DNA from: Adenophora triphylla var. japonica
Taxonomy: Eukaryota; Streptophyta; Magnoliopsida; Asterales; Campanulaceae
NCBI GenBank assembly: GCA_022495995.1
Contig: JAFEMH010007489.1
Coordinates: forward strand, 23,778-87,777
DNA: 64,000 nucleotides
Reading direction: 5' to 3'
Shown: positions 1 to 12,384 of the stretch, piece by piece
Position numbering within the stretch: position 1 is the first letter of the stretch
How the letters are laid out: each line of letters begins with the position of its first letter
The notes under the pieces: generated by a model
Told to the model about the DNA's origin: nothing
What the model saw: only the letters and a program-made list of their open reading frames with translations
Database searches by the model: none
Program-made: the position numbers and the translations under genes

Positions 1-663
1 GACTTCTTGGTCGAGCTTACGTTCACCAAGGAAGAAAGCAAAGAGAATACCCCAAAGGAAAGTTTGAAGGGGAAGGAGCCTGTGAGCCAACCCATAATAA
101 GTTTGCCCTAAGATTGTTGGAAGGTCTACTCAGATGGATCTGCGACCAAGACCGTTAGTGGGGCTGGGATAGTTTTGATCGAGCCTGAGACGGGTAAAAT
201 ATTTGAGGAAGCTTTGAGATTCAAGTTCGAGGCCTCCAACAACCAGGCCGAGTATGAGGCCTTGATCGATGCCGTTAAATATGCCAAGTGCTTTGGGGCA
301 ACCAAAATCATTGCCTATTGTGACTCTCAGCTTATCGTGAACCAGGTCAAAGGAGAATATGAGGTACTCAATCCCGTTCTAGTGAAATACTGCGACCTAG
401 TGAAAAGGTTGGTCCGGGACTTGGAATTATGGGAGATTCAAAGAGTAGGCCGTGAAGACAATGAGCTGGCCGACCTACTCTCCAAGTTGGCCACGTCAGA
501 CGAGCATCATAAAGAGCCAATCTCCTACATAGCCTCTTTCATTCCGACCTGGAACAACCTTCGAGCAGAACGCATCCACTATGTTACCAGAGGCAGAGCT
601 CGACGATTGTTGAGTCGACATATCTATAGAAGAAGAGGAAATAGAGGAATCAGTACTAGATAG
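1..663 (+). pseudogene. Ty3/gypsy Tat-lineage RNase H fragment
   Basis: This is the end of a retrotransposon polyprotein. Frame 1 opens with DFLVELT, the typical linker before the RNase H of plant gypsy elements. It meets a stop at 109-111 and then reads WKVYSDGSATKTVSGAG, ASNNQAEYEAL, AYCDSQLIVNQVKGEYEV and NELADLLSKLAT. The four acidic RNase H residues (D of YSDGS, E of AEYEA, D of CDSQ, D of LADLL) are all present. The ASNNQAEYEAL style is that of the additional RNase H of the Tat/Ogre lineage. The last 40 or so residues are not recognisable, and no integrase follows, so the copy is truncated or internally deleted. The family is clear; the exact clade is inference. Confidence 0.85.
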
Positions 664-1515
664 AGTTTGATCATCACTATCTATGGGCGGCCTAGATTCT
701 CTTGGGAATTCTAACCTATCTTTTGGAAATGGTGGTTTGTTAGTCCTAATATATTATATGATGATGTGATCTATCAATTTGTTAAAGAGACGAAAGCGGA
801 CAACCTTTTGGTCGTCCACCTCCAAATCTCCTATGCTTCCTCTACCCGGGACCTCAACAATACCACATCACAAACCCCATGCTTTCAAGATGGTAATGCT
901 CTCATCCCTACTCATCTCCTTCCAAGGGCCTTCTAGTCCCTTATAAACCTAAAGGTTTTTGGAGCAATACTCATACCTAACACCCCTCTCACAGCCAAAG
1001 GTCCTAGCCATGGCAGAATCGACAGAAAAGCTCAAAATTAAGCCTAAAAGCAAAGGAATTGAATGGTACCTTAATCAATTTGAGGACGAAGGAAATCTAG
1101 AATGAAACGGAAGCTTGATTACGCCAAGAAATCATAAATCGCCTTGCTACTGTTCTTGCTATCTATATTCAAGATTTGGGGGTTTGTAAAAATTGGAAAA
1201 GGAACAGGATTTTCCTTTTATACCTACTCCTTATCCTTACCTGAACGGGAAAGGTTTGTGGGGGCACAACGGTTAATTTACCATCATTGCTAGCACCATT
1301 TCCCAATAAGAATGTCCAATCGTTCGTACATTGAATACATATTTCCGGCGCTTCAACACATCCAACCATTAAAAAAGTCCATGGTTGAGATCAAGCCATG
1401 TCATCTCAGTCGACCATCCAACGTTTCCGACCATCTAGCTATGAGTTGCATCAAAGTCCACAAATTTTTCTTAACTTCCTGGTCGACAAAGTCAACCCAG
1501 AAAGTTGGGGGCCAC
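664..1515. other. Unassigned interval between RNase H fragment and LTR
   Basis: No integrase or other retroelement domain is visible here. A short ORF at 1010-1105 (+) of 31 residues starts in a good context (gccATGgca) with MAESTEKLKIKPKSKGIEW and ends in a stop; a TATA-like ttataaa lies about 70 bases upstream. It could be the first exon of an extra ORF in the same element, but nothing downstream supports a gene. Confidence 0.3.
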
Positions 1516-2120
1516 TGAACGGAATAAAAGTGACGGGCTAGGCCCAACATACAAAGCCCAATTATTCTAGCGTTACTACAGCCGCGTTATCAAATGGACC
1601 AACCCAATTATTATAAGGCCCATGGCCCGGCAACAAAGATCATTCGACCTAGCTCATTGTCCAACTATTATTGGTCCTGACCTAGCTTAGTCCGACATAC
1701 GATCAGCCCCTGATACAAATCCTATCTGGTTATAATACAATGCCAGGTCAACCTTGACCTACTCAAGCGACCTCGACCTACAGAGACGTACGTCGACCAA
1801 ATACTTTCCATAACCGTCTCCTACAATTCCGAAGTCAGTTACGTCCACAACTCTCTCCATGATTTTAGGGATTCTACGCAATCCTAGTACAATTCTAACT
1901 CTTATCAGAAGCTATAAATACCTCACAACATCTCTCATTTACGGGCAATGTCTTATTTGCTATTCAATTGATCACAATACAGTTTATAAGTTATACACAT
2001 GATACTTACTCTCACACCGAAGGGTCTTATCCGGAGATCAATCCGGCTAGTCGTGTTCTTTGTTTCAGGTCAAATAAAGTCAGTGGATCAACCTAATTGC
2101 TGGTCGTAGGCTGATCAACA
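1516..2120 (+). repeat. Putative 3' LTR of the Tat-like fragment
   Basis: The boundary is proposed from a purine-rich tract (aaagttggggg) just before TG at 1516 and a CA end at 2119-2120. The roughly 605-bp interval has LTR-like signals in order: a TATA box (gctataaata, near 1911-1920) and an AATAAA-like signal (aaataaag, near 2072). There is no second LTR in the window to compare, so the boundaries are inference. Confidence 0.4.
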
Positions 2121-2706
2121 CATTCCTTGCAGCATCATACCTATATATGTATTTTGTAATTTTCAAAATTATATTATTTGGATAAAAATATTAAAAATAT
2201 TTATAATTTTTTTATCTCTATAAATAGAGTCTAGTTTTATATATATTTGACATAATTTTAATATTTTTCTTTTAAAAAATCTAATATTTTATTATTGTAT
2301 ATATTTGACACAATCTTCTTATTTTTATATTTTAATTTTCACTTGTGCCGAACTACATCGTTTATGTCAAAGTATCAAAAACATTCGTATTCTTTTTATT
2401 CTTATAAGTAGAGCTCAAGATTGCCTAATGTACATCTCTTCTTCCATGTCCGGTTTGAAAAAATGTTTGCTAACATTTCCAACATCGTGCACAATTACTG
2501 ACAAAATCGTACAGTTAAGTAAAATAATAAAATTAATATTTAATGAAGTTAATAAAATAATATTTTTATGATTATATGTTATTAATTTTATAACATCAAA
2601 TTAATATTTAAAAATATATATTGATAAATCAAAATTTGTTCACCACTACAGAATGTAAGATGGTGTTAACGAAATTTTATTTACATGCTAATTTCGTTCA
2701 CGTGGT
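2121..2706. other. AT-rich intergenic DNA with a terminal hairpin
   Basis: No coding potential is visible. The right end (about 2637-2709) is an imperfect nested inverted repeat: GTTCACCAC pairs with GTGGTGAAC, and inside it AACGAAATT pairs with AATTTCGTT. The Athila homology starts at 2707, right at this hairpin. Confidence 0.5.
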
Positions 2707-3544
2707 GAACAAAGGAAGCAAGTGTGTAATGTTGATTAGGTAATTCGGCGACTTTCTTATCTACCCTATCAACCACACTTAATTCATACACCCCTTTGTT
2801 TTCCCCCTTACTCCCTTCTGTTGGGAGTTAACACCTAGCATCTCAAAAATTTCTTTTAATTGTTCGGGAGTTTTTACCCCCATTGACCCTCCCGCGTCAT
2901 TATCTATCATGTATTGGTGCATTTGACTTAACCCATCATAAAAAGATTGATTCAAATGGGGTAGGGAAAAGTCATGGTAAGGACATTAGACTAACAACTT
3001 TTTAAATCTTACCCATGTTTTATGGATTACTTACCGGGTTCTTGCTGAAATCATATAATTTTATGTTTCAACATAGACAATTAAGGATAAGAATAAAATA
3101 TTTGCATAAAAGCTTGACATATCTTCTCCCATTTGTCTATACTATTTGGTGCTAATGTCATAAATCAATTTTTAGATGCGTCTTTAAGTGTGAAAGAAAA
3201 ACATCGCAACTTTAATTAGATCTCCGTGATTCCCGTAGTTAATGGAAAAGCATGTGCCGTAGCACGTAGTCACGGAGAAAGTTTAAGGGTCTTCCGTAGT
3301 TCCCCCGTGGAATCTAGGTAAAAGATTGAAATATTGTCCCTTTAACTCATAACTTCTTGCCGCCGGTGATAACACAATACAAGATGAGGAAGCGTCAATT
3401 TTGGGACAAAAATAGTCATTCATGTGGTGAATATTCACTTCTTCGCCCATATTTATTCATTTTTCTTCTACCCCGGTGGTAGAAGTTTTAGGGGGATTGC
3501 CACTTTCAAACTTGTCGTTGCTCAAAGAAACCAACTCGAGGTTC
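2707..3544 (-). pseudogene. Athila-like gag fragment, left copy
   Basis: The sequence is a direct homologue of 31724-32580 in the same orientation, including the region coding for the PHHDF-type gag core and the following leader. It has diverged, with many small changes and stops, and contains no long ORF. It is cut by Tat-1 at 3544/3545 and resumes at 19539. The last five bases (GGTTC, 3540-3544) are the Tat-1 target duplication. Confidence 0.75.
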
Positions 3545-5403
3545 TGTAAGTGCTCCAATTTGAGCTTGTTAGCATTTTCGTTAGAAAATTAACGAAAGTT
3601 ATAACATTACTAACATTCCTAACATTCCTAACTTTTCTAACAAAGTAAGGGTAAAATGGGCATTGCCATTTAAAGTTAAACCAAGAAAAGAATCTCAAAA
3701 AGCAAAAGAAATAAGAAAAATCCGAATTGGGCAAGTTGAAAAACATAAACTGCTGGATTTTTGAATTTTATTCTTCCTGTCCAAAGCCTGAAGCTGTAAT
3801 TAATGAACAGTGCACGCTGTCAATCATATTCGCGCGGACATGTTTGTCAATTTCAGAGGGCTATAAATTGAACCCTCCTCTCTCAGTTTACACAACACAA
3901 TTTGATCACAGCAACGAAACTCTGGCGAAATATAGAGAGAAAACAGTGGGAATCCTTAGATTGCCACCATTTTCTCTCCAATCTTTCCCAAATCTCACTC
4001 ACTCACAAACACTTCAAATCACTCTCATACATACTCTCATACATACACCAATCCAAGCTCAAATCACCCTTTAGGAGGAGGATTAGAGAGAAAACATAGA
4101 GGACTTCATTGTTATCTACTTGTTTTCTCTTTAACCAACTCAAATCATCAACCCTAAACACCCTCAAACACTCTCATATTCAAGCCTTAAACACTCTTAC
4201 ATTCAAGCCTTCAAACACAAAACACAAGGAAGATAGGTATAACCTCCCTCTCCTTACCCTAAAATTCATCCATGCATGCATTTTTAAGCTACAAAATATA
4301 GTTTATTCATCTTCTTGCTTTAGATCTAAGAAGATCACCATGGAAGTCCATCTCCATGGATGATCTTCTACAAGGATCAACATTTTCTTTAATGTGTTCT
4401 TACTTTCTTGCAAAGAAAACTCATTTTCAAAACCCTAAAAACCATTTTCAAGCATCAAATCTCATTTTCAAAGGATAAAAATCCCCTTCCCAAGCAAATG
4501 AAATGTTTAGTCCTAATGTACCCCAAGGATGGTTTGGTATAGTTGATTCACCACTAAAATTTCAAGTGATCACTAACCAAAACCTAGGGAAATGGGGACA
4601 AGCATGGATGCAAAACCCCCTTTAAAATCACATTTTCTCTCTTGAGAAGTTGCTGTCCAGTAGCAATTTTCTCAGACCTCAGTCCATGGTCTAATTTTTT
4701 GGACACAGATAAATGTGGAATTTGGTGTTGACTACAAAACACTTTTTGTAGCCAACATCCAGATATTTCCATACATATTTTTACTTTATTTTTTGGGTGA
4801 GTAAAACTCCTCTTTTCAAATTTTCTTTCAGAGGCTAGTTCATCAGCTTCTGGGAATCCAGATCTCATATCTGAGGTTTCCAGAAGGTTTTGACCCCTCA
4901 AATTACTTCAAAAATGGAAAATTCCTTTTCAGAAACCCTATTTAGGGTGTTTTAAGCAACTTTCATTCTCGGACTTTCCCCAGATTCTGAGGTTTTGAAG
5001 CCTTTAAGTCCATTTCAAAGTCAAGGGTCAACTGCCTTTTTCATTCTGGCAGAATTGCTTTTCAACTCCCAAAAATCTTTTGAGTGCCAAGACTCAACCC
5101 AAAAATCATACCAAAAATCTTGGGGATTGTTCAAAGTCTTATAAAGAGTTCCCCATTTTTGTTTTTCCCAGTTTCAACTCATTTTGGTCAAAACACACAC
5201 ACACACACACAAAAGGATTTCAAATGTTTGGAAGACTCGTTTTACGAGGCGCTCCGGGTGCACACTAACGTCCTTCCCGACGCGTAACATGACCTCCGAA
5301 CCTAAATTTCTGATCTCGGGCTTTTTTCAAAGTTTTGGCCCTCAAAATAAAAATGGCGTGGCAACTCCGTTTTGATTTTCAAAAAAAAATCGGGTTCATC
5401 ACA
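3545..5403 (+). repeat. Tat-1 5' LTR
   Basis: 1,859 bp, TG...CA, almost identical to 17676-19538. The promoter TATA (ctataaat) lies at 3861-3868, with a CT-rich leader after it. A short CA run is at about 5195-5210. The U5 end (5358-5369) carries a copy of the PBS core with one mismatch (gtggcAactccg). Confidence 0.93.
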
Positions 5404-5404
5404 G

Positions 5405-5422
5405 TGGCGACTCCGCTGGGGA
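5405..5422 (+). other. Tat-1 primer-binding site
   Basis: TGGCGACTCCGCTGGGGA starts one base after the 5' LTR. I recall this as the PBS type used by Ogre/Tat elements (reported as tRNA-Arg); the tRNA assignment is from memory. Tat-2 has TGGCGACTCC at the same place. Confidence 0.8.
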
Positions 5423-6678
5423 CTTAAGCTTTTTCTAAAAAAAAAATGATATTTGGTATATTGGTGGAAACCATTAAACTTCCCGTTACCGCCTCCTAAC
5501 ACGAGTCGGGGATAAATTGTGGTTTAACAATCCCACGTACCGGTATCACCGTTTTCAAAAAAAAAAAGGAAAAAGCTTTTGAGGGTCAAACTTCCGTCTC
5601 AACATTTGAAAATCCTTTGCTTTGTGTGTGTTGATTTTTGCACAGTTTTCGTGTTTGTTTTTGGCCGCCTCGGAAAAGTCAAAATTTTGACTGTCGGAAT
5701 AATGTCCCTAACTGTCGGAATTTTTGTGCTTATGTGCTTATGTGTTCATAAAATTTTCAAAAAAAAAATTTCAAAAAAAAATTCAAAAAAAAATCATGCA
5801 TCATGCCTTTTTTAAGACACATAAAAAATTTCTATTTTTCTCAGAAAAAGAATATAGACTGCTTGCACACTACGCGCACGTGACCGTACACTGCACACTA
5901 CGTCCCTAACCCGGGGAAATCCTTGTCGCGGTCCGTTTGGTCTTATTACGCCTCTCGGATGAGCACAGGACTACCCAAACATCCCATGGAGCCTCGTGTC
6001 GACCATGCACTTGTCCGTGACACACTTTGTCCGAGACCCGGTTGGTTTTTAGTCCGGGTCCGTGTCATGCCCCGTCCGTGTATAGACCTTTCCTTTCAAG
6101 CCTTTGTCGGCATACCGACTCAATATCTTTCGGGGACCCTAATCGGTCGAAGTTACGCCGGTTTTCCGCCGCGGACTTTGACCAAGATATTGACCGGCGC
6201 CTTGACTTCGGCTCGGCGGCACAAATTATACATTGACTCCCTGCATTGACACCGAGTCATCAAGGATTAATGATTATTCCATGCCTAATTACGGCTTAAG
6301 CGACGACAAGTCAAGATCAATTGTGGACGCTTATCGGTCAAATCATGCCGACTTTCGTCGAGCCCCGGATATGATCTTGACTTTTGACGTCGGCCTTGTC
6401 CGTAATTTACATCGAATGCTCGTTAAGACTCGATTACCCGCCGACTTTTAGGATCGTTTTTCTTTCGGTCGGTGGGACCCGCTTGCCCTATAGGACCCTC
6501 GCCCGGCCGTCCACCCGGGAGGTCGAAATACGGGTGGAATACGAGGGCTTATAGACGTAGTGACGGGGCCCACCGATCCAGAATCAGAGTAGTTCGCGAA
6601 AAGAAGAGCAATCTTTTCCAACCGATTAGGTTAATAAAACATGTTTTAAGTAAACAAGAACAAATAACCGCATGTTGC
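5423..6678 (+). other. Tat-1 untranslated leader
   Basis: A non-coding leader. Several blocks match the Tat-2 leader on the - strand. Examples are the block at 5909-6060 (cf. 55440-55260) with GATCCGTTTGGTCTT-like sequence, the block around 6600-6650 with AGAAGAGCAATCTTTTCC (cf. 54745-54715), and CATGTTTTAAGTAAA. These shared blocks show that the two elements are one family. A-runs occur at 5755-5800. Confidence 0.6.
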
Positions 6679-9060
6679 ATGAGCCCTAAGCCCAAACACC
6701 AACCTGTTTCGCTTTCCGAGTCCGAACCACACCCTTTTGTGCCTTCCACGGTAAGCAAAGTTTGGATCGAGACCGGGTCATCGTTTGTTCGGCTCGGTCA
6801 TTCCGAAGTCGAGATACTTCATCGATTTCCTCCTTCGCTTCAGCTCAAAGTTTCGAATGACCAACTCGGAGGAGAACGGTGGGGACGTACAACTCCACAC
6901 CCCGAAAATCCGCAAAATGCCGAACAGTGGAATCGAGATGTTGGAACAGATAAGACAAAATCAAGAGGCTCGGAGATCACGGTTATTGGAAAGTATCGGA
7001 ACCCGGGGGCTAGCAATTGTTCACCACCCTAATGGAACCTTTACGGTTGATGCGAAGATTGGAGCTAATTACCCTCCCGGGCATGCCAACTACCATCAAA
7101 TGCCCCGTCCCCTTTCGTGTGGAACTACTAATGGGCCAAGCATCCCAAAGCCTATCACTCGGCCTGCCTCTCGGCCCCGTCGTATCGATCTTGGTCAATT
7201 TCCCCCGGCACCTCCCGAGTTTTCACCTTTGGGTTTCAATCGGCTTGGAATGGGTCGGTTCGCTACTCCAAAACCTCGGTCGGCTAGGGCCATCAATGCA
7301 GGAATTGGTCGGTTCGGTACATCTCGGCCCTTGCGCTCGATACTCCTCGACGATCCGATCTAGGTCAACCTGCCCCGGTGCCTCTCGGGTCTCACCACCG
7401 GGATTGAGTCGGTTGGCTTTCGCCTCGCGGCTTGGAAGGGTCGGTTACTACTTCACAACATCGATGCAGTTCGGGTCATCGGCTTGGAAGGGGTCGGTTA
7501 CTACTTCACCGCATCGGTCGCTCGGGTCACCATCTCGGAATGGGACAGTTCGTTTCCCGAGCTCCCGTGGTTCGAGAGGGGGCCGGCTTGCTTCCTCCAA
7601 TTCTCAAAGCACACTGGCCCCTATGATGCTGCAAGATCACGTGGGCCACCGGGCTTTTATCACCACTTCATCGAGGCTCTACCCCGCCCCTCGGTTGGGA
7701 AGTCCGACAAGGTCGAAATGCTACTCATCAAATTCTCCACCCGGCCGTTACGCAAGCTGCTCCTGCTCATCAAGTACAGTATACACATTTCCCTTGCAGT
7801 CATGTTCCTCGGTGCGGTCAAGACACATTCAATCCTGCATTACGATGCCTCAAACCTCATGTTTTTCGGCGGCCTTACGGATCTGCACTCACTGCTCCAC
7901 AGTATCCACCCATTACGAGCCATATATCTTCATCTTCGGCAAGCTGCCCGGGCCTTATGAGGAAGATTACGGTCACGCTTTTAATGCTCGGAGTCATTCC
8001 TCCCACCCAGTACTTCCTCTTTGTGGTTTCGTTTGCTAATGCCAATCTTGTGGCGGGGTCATGCAATCCTAATGTTCCTATTGACTCGTCCGATGGATTA
8101 TTGGTAGAACCAATTAAGAAGGTACAAGAAAAGCCTAGCAACGAGAGTATCGACGATCGCTCGACTCGGGCCATCTCACCATATCAATCTTGTGTATCGA
8201 CACGAATGAAGTTTACAAAAGGTCGAATCTCGACGATTACATTGATGATTACATCAAAAGGGTTCGTGCACGGGGAAAAGACTACGAGTACGAACATGTC
8301 TCGCCGCTATAAACCTTACCCTTCCAACACGGCTCCGACATCCGGTAAAGGAAAGAAGGCATTGTGTACAATTGACGGCCCCAAAAGCAACCAAGAAATG
8401 GTGGTCCTTTAAGGCAACGAGAACGTTTTGATGATCTTGGGATGCCCGTGGGCTTAATTTTCAAGGGCTTAGTAAGGGTAGGCCTTTTGGAGCCTCTCGA
8501 GGACTACCATCCAAGGAGCTCAAATGCACCTCTCGACATGAGTAAGCCTTTGCGCCTTCCATGATCATTATGGCCACACGGCCAGACAAGCTGCATAGTC
8601 TTGAAGAGAGCGGTTCAAAGGTTAATCGAAACGGGCAAGCTTGAGCGCCCCAATGGACCAAAACCGGCAAACCACTGTTCGAGAATGGTGACCAAGTCAA
8701 TGACCAAATCTCGAATCCCAGAAGATTTGGGTGTTCCCTTAAGCAAAGTTTTAAATAGCTTGCTAGAGCGGGGTCTCCTCGAACCCATGAGAAACTATCG
8801 GCCCAAGGATCCCAAAATCCCTTTTGACACCACTAAGCATTGTGCTTTCCACCGGTACCACGGTCATACGGCCGACAAGCTGTACGGCTTTGAGAAAGGC
8901 GATTCGGGGATTAATTAAGAAGGGCAAACTCGAGCGCCTCGGTGATCTTAACCCCGCCAATGATCATTTCCCAAACAACGCGAATGTAAACATGATTGAA
9001 TTTTATGATTCAAACTCGGTGAATTCAACGAGACTACGACAAGCCGAGATGATTTAGTCG
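6679..9060 (+). pseudogene. Tat-1 gag-like region, first copy
   Basis: An ATG at 6679 opens MSPKPKHQPVSLSESEPH, which resembles the start of the Tat-2 reading frame at 54584 (-). Further on, the frame at about 7005-7110 reads GLAIVHHPNGTFTVD, which recurs at about 12430-12500. Around 8430-8690 and again at 8710-8960 are two diverged copies of a Gag C-terminal segment (GLLEP...; KHCAFHRYHGHTADKLYGF; LIKKGKLER) resembling the CCHC-like end of Ogre/Tat Gag. One expected cysteine is replaced in this copy. Many stops and frameshifts separate the pieces, and 7250-7560 is low-complexity (RFG/GRF-like). Nothing here can make a full protein. Confidence 0.6.
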
Positions 9061-10904
9061 CAACAAATGTTGAGAATGGATGGTTTAGTGCAACAAGCAT
9101 GTGGCCATGGCAAAGCTGGATTTGGTGAAATGCTTTGAACTCTCGCCCTCAGATAAGTTCACGGCGCGCCAAGAGTTAAATGGGATGATAATGATCGATG
9201 GCGGATTTGGCGAAACGGTAAGGATACAAGAAATCCGATGATTAGGAAGGAAGAGTTAGTCCTGGCTTTGGAAAACGCCCATAAGATTCATGAAGAACAG
9301 GTGACCACTGCTCATCAATGCTCTCCGCCGCCATGGAGTTCGGAGTAACTTGATTAAGGCGAATGGTTCCACTGGTCATGGTCGAAGATGAGACTTCGAA
9401 ATAGTGATTTCGGTCCCTTCATCCTATAACTCTCCATCCCACGGCCCACCTCCCTCCATCCACATATGATCCCTTGCCAAGGACAATTCCTCTTGACCCT
9501 TTCCGGCACCTCGGGCCATTAGGGCTCCATCGCCCTCGGCTCCTCGGAACGAGTTGGGCTCCATCACACCTGTTCCTCAATTTCGGCAATACACTGCCGG
9601 TTTATGCTCCGGCTTCACATAATCGGTTTGAGCTATGTGGCTATGTTAAAGCCTCTACACCCACCTGAATGCGATCATGAGTTGCTAAAAGAAAATCCGG
9701 ATGCCACAAGTTTTCCGTTGCCGTCTACCGGACTTAGTGAATTCACCGTCAGTTTCACCGGTCTGCTTGTGTTTCCCTCTGGCGATAAGAGTCTTGTTGC
9801 GAGTTCCAGTAACTCGAATGTTCCCGTTGATTCCCATGTGGCAATATTGATAGAGCAAGTGAAACAAATGCGGGAGAAGCTTGATCTTATGATAAGTACT
9901 AGCACTCCTTTGACCCAAGATGTCGAACCGGGCAAAGAAATGATTACGTCGCGCAAAATTCAAGTGCCGAAGTGAGAGAATCCGATAGGACAACTTTGCC
10001 CCGAGCACACTTGTCTAATGCCGGTTCAAGCTTGAGAAAGGCCCGAAGACACAATCGGCTAGTATCACCCCTTTCACTCAAAACAACCGGCGCATCGCTG
10101 AATCCTCCCAAACGAGCCCAATACCCCTCAAGGTCCTCTCAGGTTCACTTCCTTCCATCAATATGCTCAGTCGACAAAGTTCGTCCCCGTGACTTTTCCG
10201 ACCCGTTTCTTTGGACAACTTGTGCTCGCCCCAGCTGCTCCATGGCCTCAAACTCCTCCACTCCCACCGGTATCATGGGCACGTAGCGATCACTGCCTCG
10301 GTCTGCGGTAATGGAATCGAAGTTAACGAGAAAGATGGAAAGCTCAAGCGTCTTGGCGGTCAACCAACAACAAAGAGTAGCTAGACTAGGGGCTACCCAT
10401 CCTTTAATATTAAAACAGTCTTTTAGTCAACCTTCGTAGGTTCTAGTACTTCCTTCGTTCAATCAAGTCCTCCTTGGACATTGTAGTTTATCTTAAGTTT
10501 TCTATAAAAGAGTCTTTTTCTTTTCTCGCTAGACTTGAGACATTATTTGCACACCTACATTACATTTAATGAAATGGTTTTATTTTAAATGATCACTCGC
10601 ATCGCTCAACAAATAATCTCTGGAAATGATTAAGATTTTAATTAATTGGTGCGAGAAAGTCAACTAATGCCCTCCCTATACACTTTCCTCACCTCACAAA
10701 GGCCTCCATCAAGCCATACACTTTCCAAAACATATCCCCATCATCACCTTGATCAAGTCAACTAAGGCGGCAACATCAAGGGACAACAAAAGGTCACTCA
10801 GCATCGGGAGATCGACCCCATATCGAAAAAAAACGGGGCTTGCCTCCGCCCCCATGCATCAAGAAAGTTCAAGTAGAAGCTTGCCTTCGTCCTCGGAGTG
10901 CTCA
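9061..10904 (+). other. Tat-1 internal, weak gag-like and unassigned sequence
   Basis: One stretch (about 9790-9960) reads NVPVDSHVAILIEQVKQMRE, a short coiled segment. It resembles NVPIDSSDGLLVEPIKKVQE at about 8070-8130, so it is another internal duplication. The rest (for example 9980-10380 and 10400-10740) has no recognisable domain and no convincing ORF. Confidence 0.4.
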
Positions 10905-11096
10905 AAAAAAAAACAAAAGTCTCAAAAAAAAAAAAAAAAAAAAACAAAAGCTTCAAAAAAAAAACAAAAGCTTCAAAAAAAAAAAACAAAAGCTTCAAAA
11001 AAGAAAAAAAAAGCTTCAAAAAAAAACAAAAGCTTCAAAAAAAAAAAAAACAACGGCTTCAAAAAAAAAAAAAAAAAAAAAACAAAAGCTTCAAAA
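10905..11096 (+). repeat. Poly(A)-rich array with AAGCTT spacers
   Basis: Roughly eight units of an A-run followed by acaaaagcttc. It makes lysine-rich pseudo-ORFs on + and phenylalanine-rich ones on -, which are artefacts of composition. Confidence 0.85.
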
Positions 11097-11419
11097 AAAT
11101 GAGGCCAAGGACCTAGCACCGCCGATCGGAAGGTTTGACATATGGGCAAAATTAAAGCCCGAAGAACGGAAGTTGTCGACAACAAGGGAGCGATTAAAGC
11201 AACGGCAAAAACATATCATAAGCCCTTAAGTCGGCATCCAAAATCTTTCTCCCCGATGAAGGACGACGATCAAGAAGCAACGGAATCGCTCAAAATGACT
11301 TGTCAAGGAATCACCTCAAGGCCCGCACCTTATCACCCAAACTTCCTATCCGAGCCTTTTCACCAAAAGTACCACAAATGTTCATACCCCTTTTCTAAAG
11401 CCAAACACGGTTCGGACCC

Positions 11420-11466
11420 GAACTACGGCGACTGAGCTCCTCACAATGAGGGGAACGTAGGCAACC
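11420..11466 (+). other. Nested-hairpin motif, Tat-1 site 1
   Basis: It starts GAACTACG and ends ACGTAGGCAACC. The outer stem CTACG pairs with CGTAG; the inner stem CCTCA pairs with TGAGG around a CAA loop. It is the counterpart of 50192-50237 in Tat-2. Confidence 0.7.
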
Positions 11467-12384
11467 GAGAAATGGTCCGGTCATAAACACATTCAAATCC
11501 CGAGAAAATCCGGCCTCACCAATAACCTCTCCTATACACGATCCCTCTTCACCATTCGCCAACTTCGACTCTTGGTATCGGTTGACTTTCTCCTCATGAT
11601 TAATCAAAATGTTTGTTCATATCGAGATTAGGGGTTGAATAACCGAACATTAATAAAGGGTTTTAAGCAATCTTGTGATCATTTTGAATAAAACATATTT
11701 TCGAGATGTCTCGACAAGTCTTCTTTTTCTACATTATAGGAAAAATAGAGGCTAAACACTAATTTTACGTCGGCGGGGGCTTCCATACACTTTTACAAAC
11801 CTTTCTAAACTTATGCTCTCTCAAAAGAGTCAAACCCAAAGCGAGTTCTTTTGTGCCTTCGTCAAATGAGGCCATCAAATAATACAAATCGGGGATTCAT
11901 CCCCACTTTTCGAAAAAAAATATGCCCCTGCAGATATACATTCCTAAAATTGTCTTGCTTTTACATTTTCTTCCGGTTGACTAATTGAATAAAGAAAATA
12001 ATAAAGTAAATATGGAAGGATGGGTTGCCTCTTTTGCTACATGATAATTAAAGAACGTTGGTTCTTCACTCTGCTACAAGATGGGTTAGGTCTTTGTTCG
12101 GTATCGGTCTACGGTGCCTACCGAGGTTGAAGCCTCTCTAATTGTGTCGATTCACGGTCATGAGACCGAGGCTTTGCCAAGTTACTTCTTCCAAATCAAG
12201 ACTTCGCAAATACATCTCTTCGGACCAAGGCTCCACCAAGCAAGATGAGATTTGATCGCCATGTTGGTCATGGGCTAGTCAAGTGCGGTTCTTTGATGTC
12301 CAAGGACGAGGATGAAATTTTAACCAAGACCAGAAATTCATCATATTTCTAGGGCTAATATTGGAACTGAGCCCATAAAACTCC

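Noticed and set aside
3727..5815. Several ORFs of 60-115 residues in the Tat-1 5' LTR and just after it
   Set aside because: Those inside the LTR (to 5403) recur in the 3' LTR, lack domains and fall in promoter or untranslated regions; the ones at about 5579-5815 are A-run reading in the leader.
7017..8039. 340-residue + strand ORF
   Set aside because: Low-complexity S/R/P-rich reading in a different frame from the gag-like motifs; no domain and no conservation with the second gag copy in that frame.
10749..11229. Lysine-rich ORFs
   Set aside because: Composition artefact of poly(A) runs.
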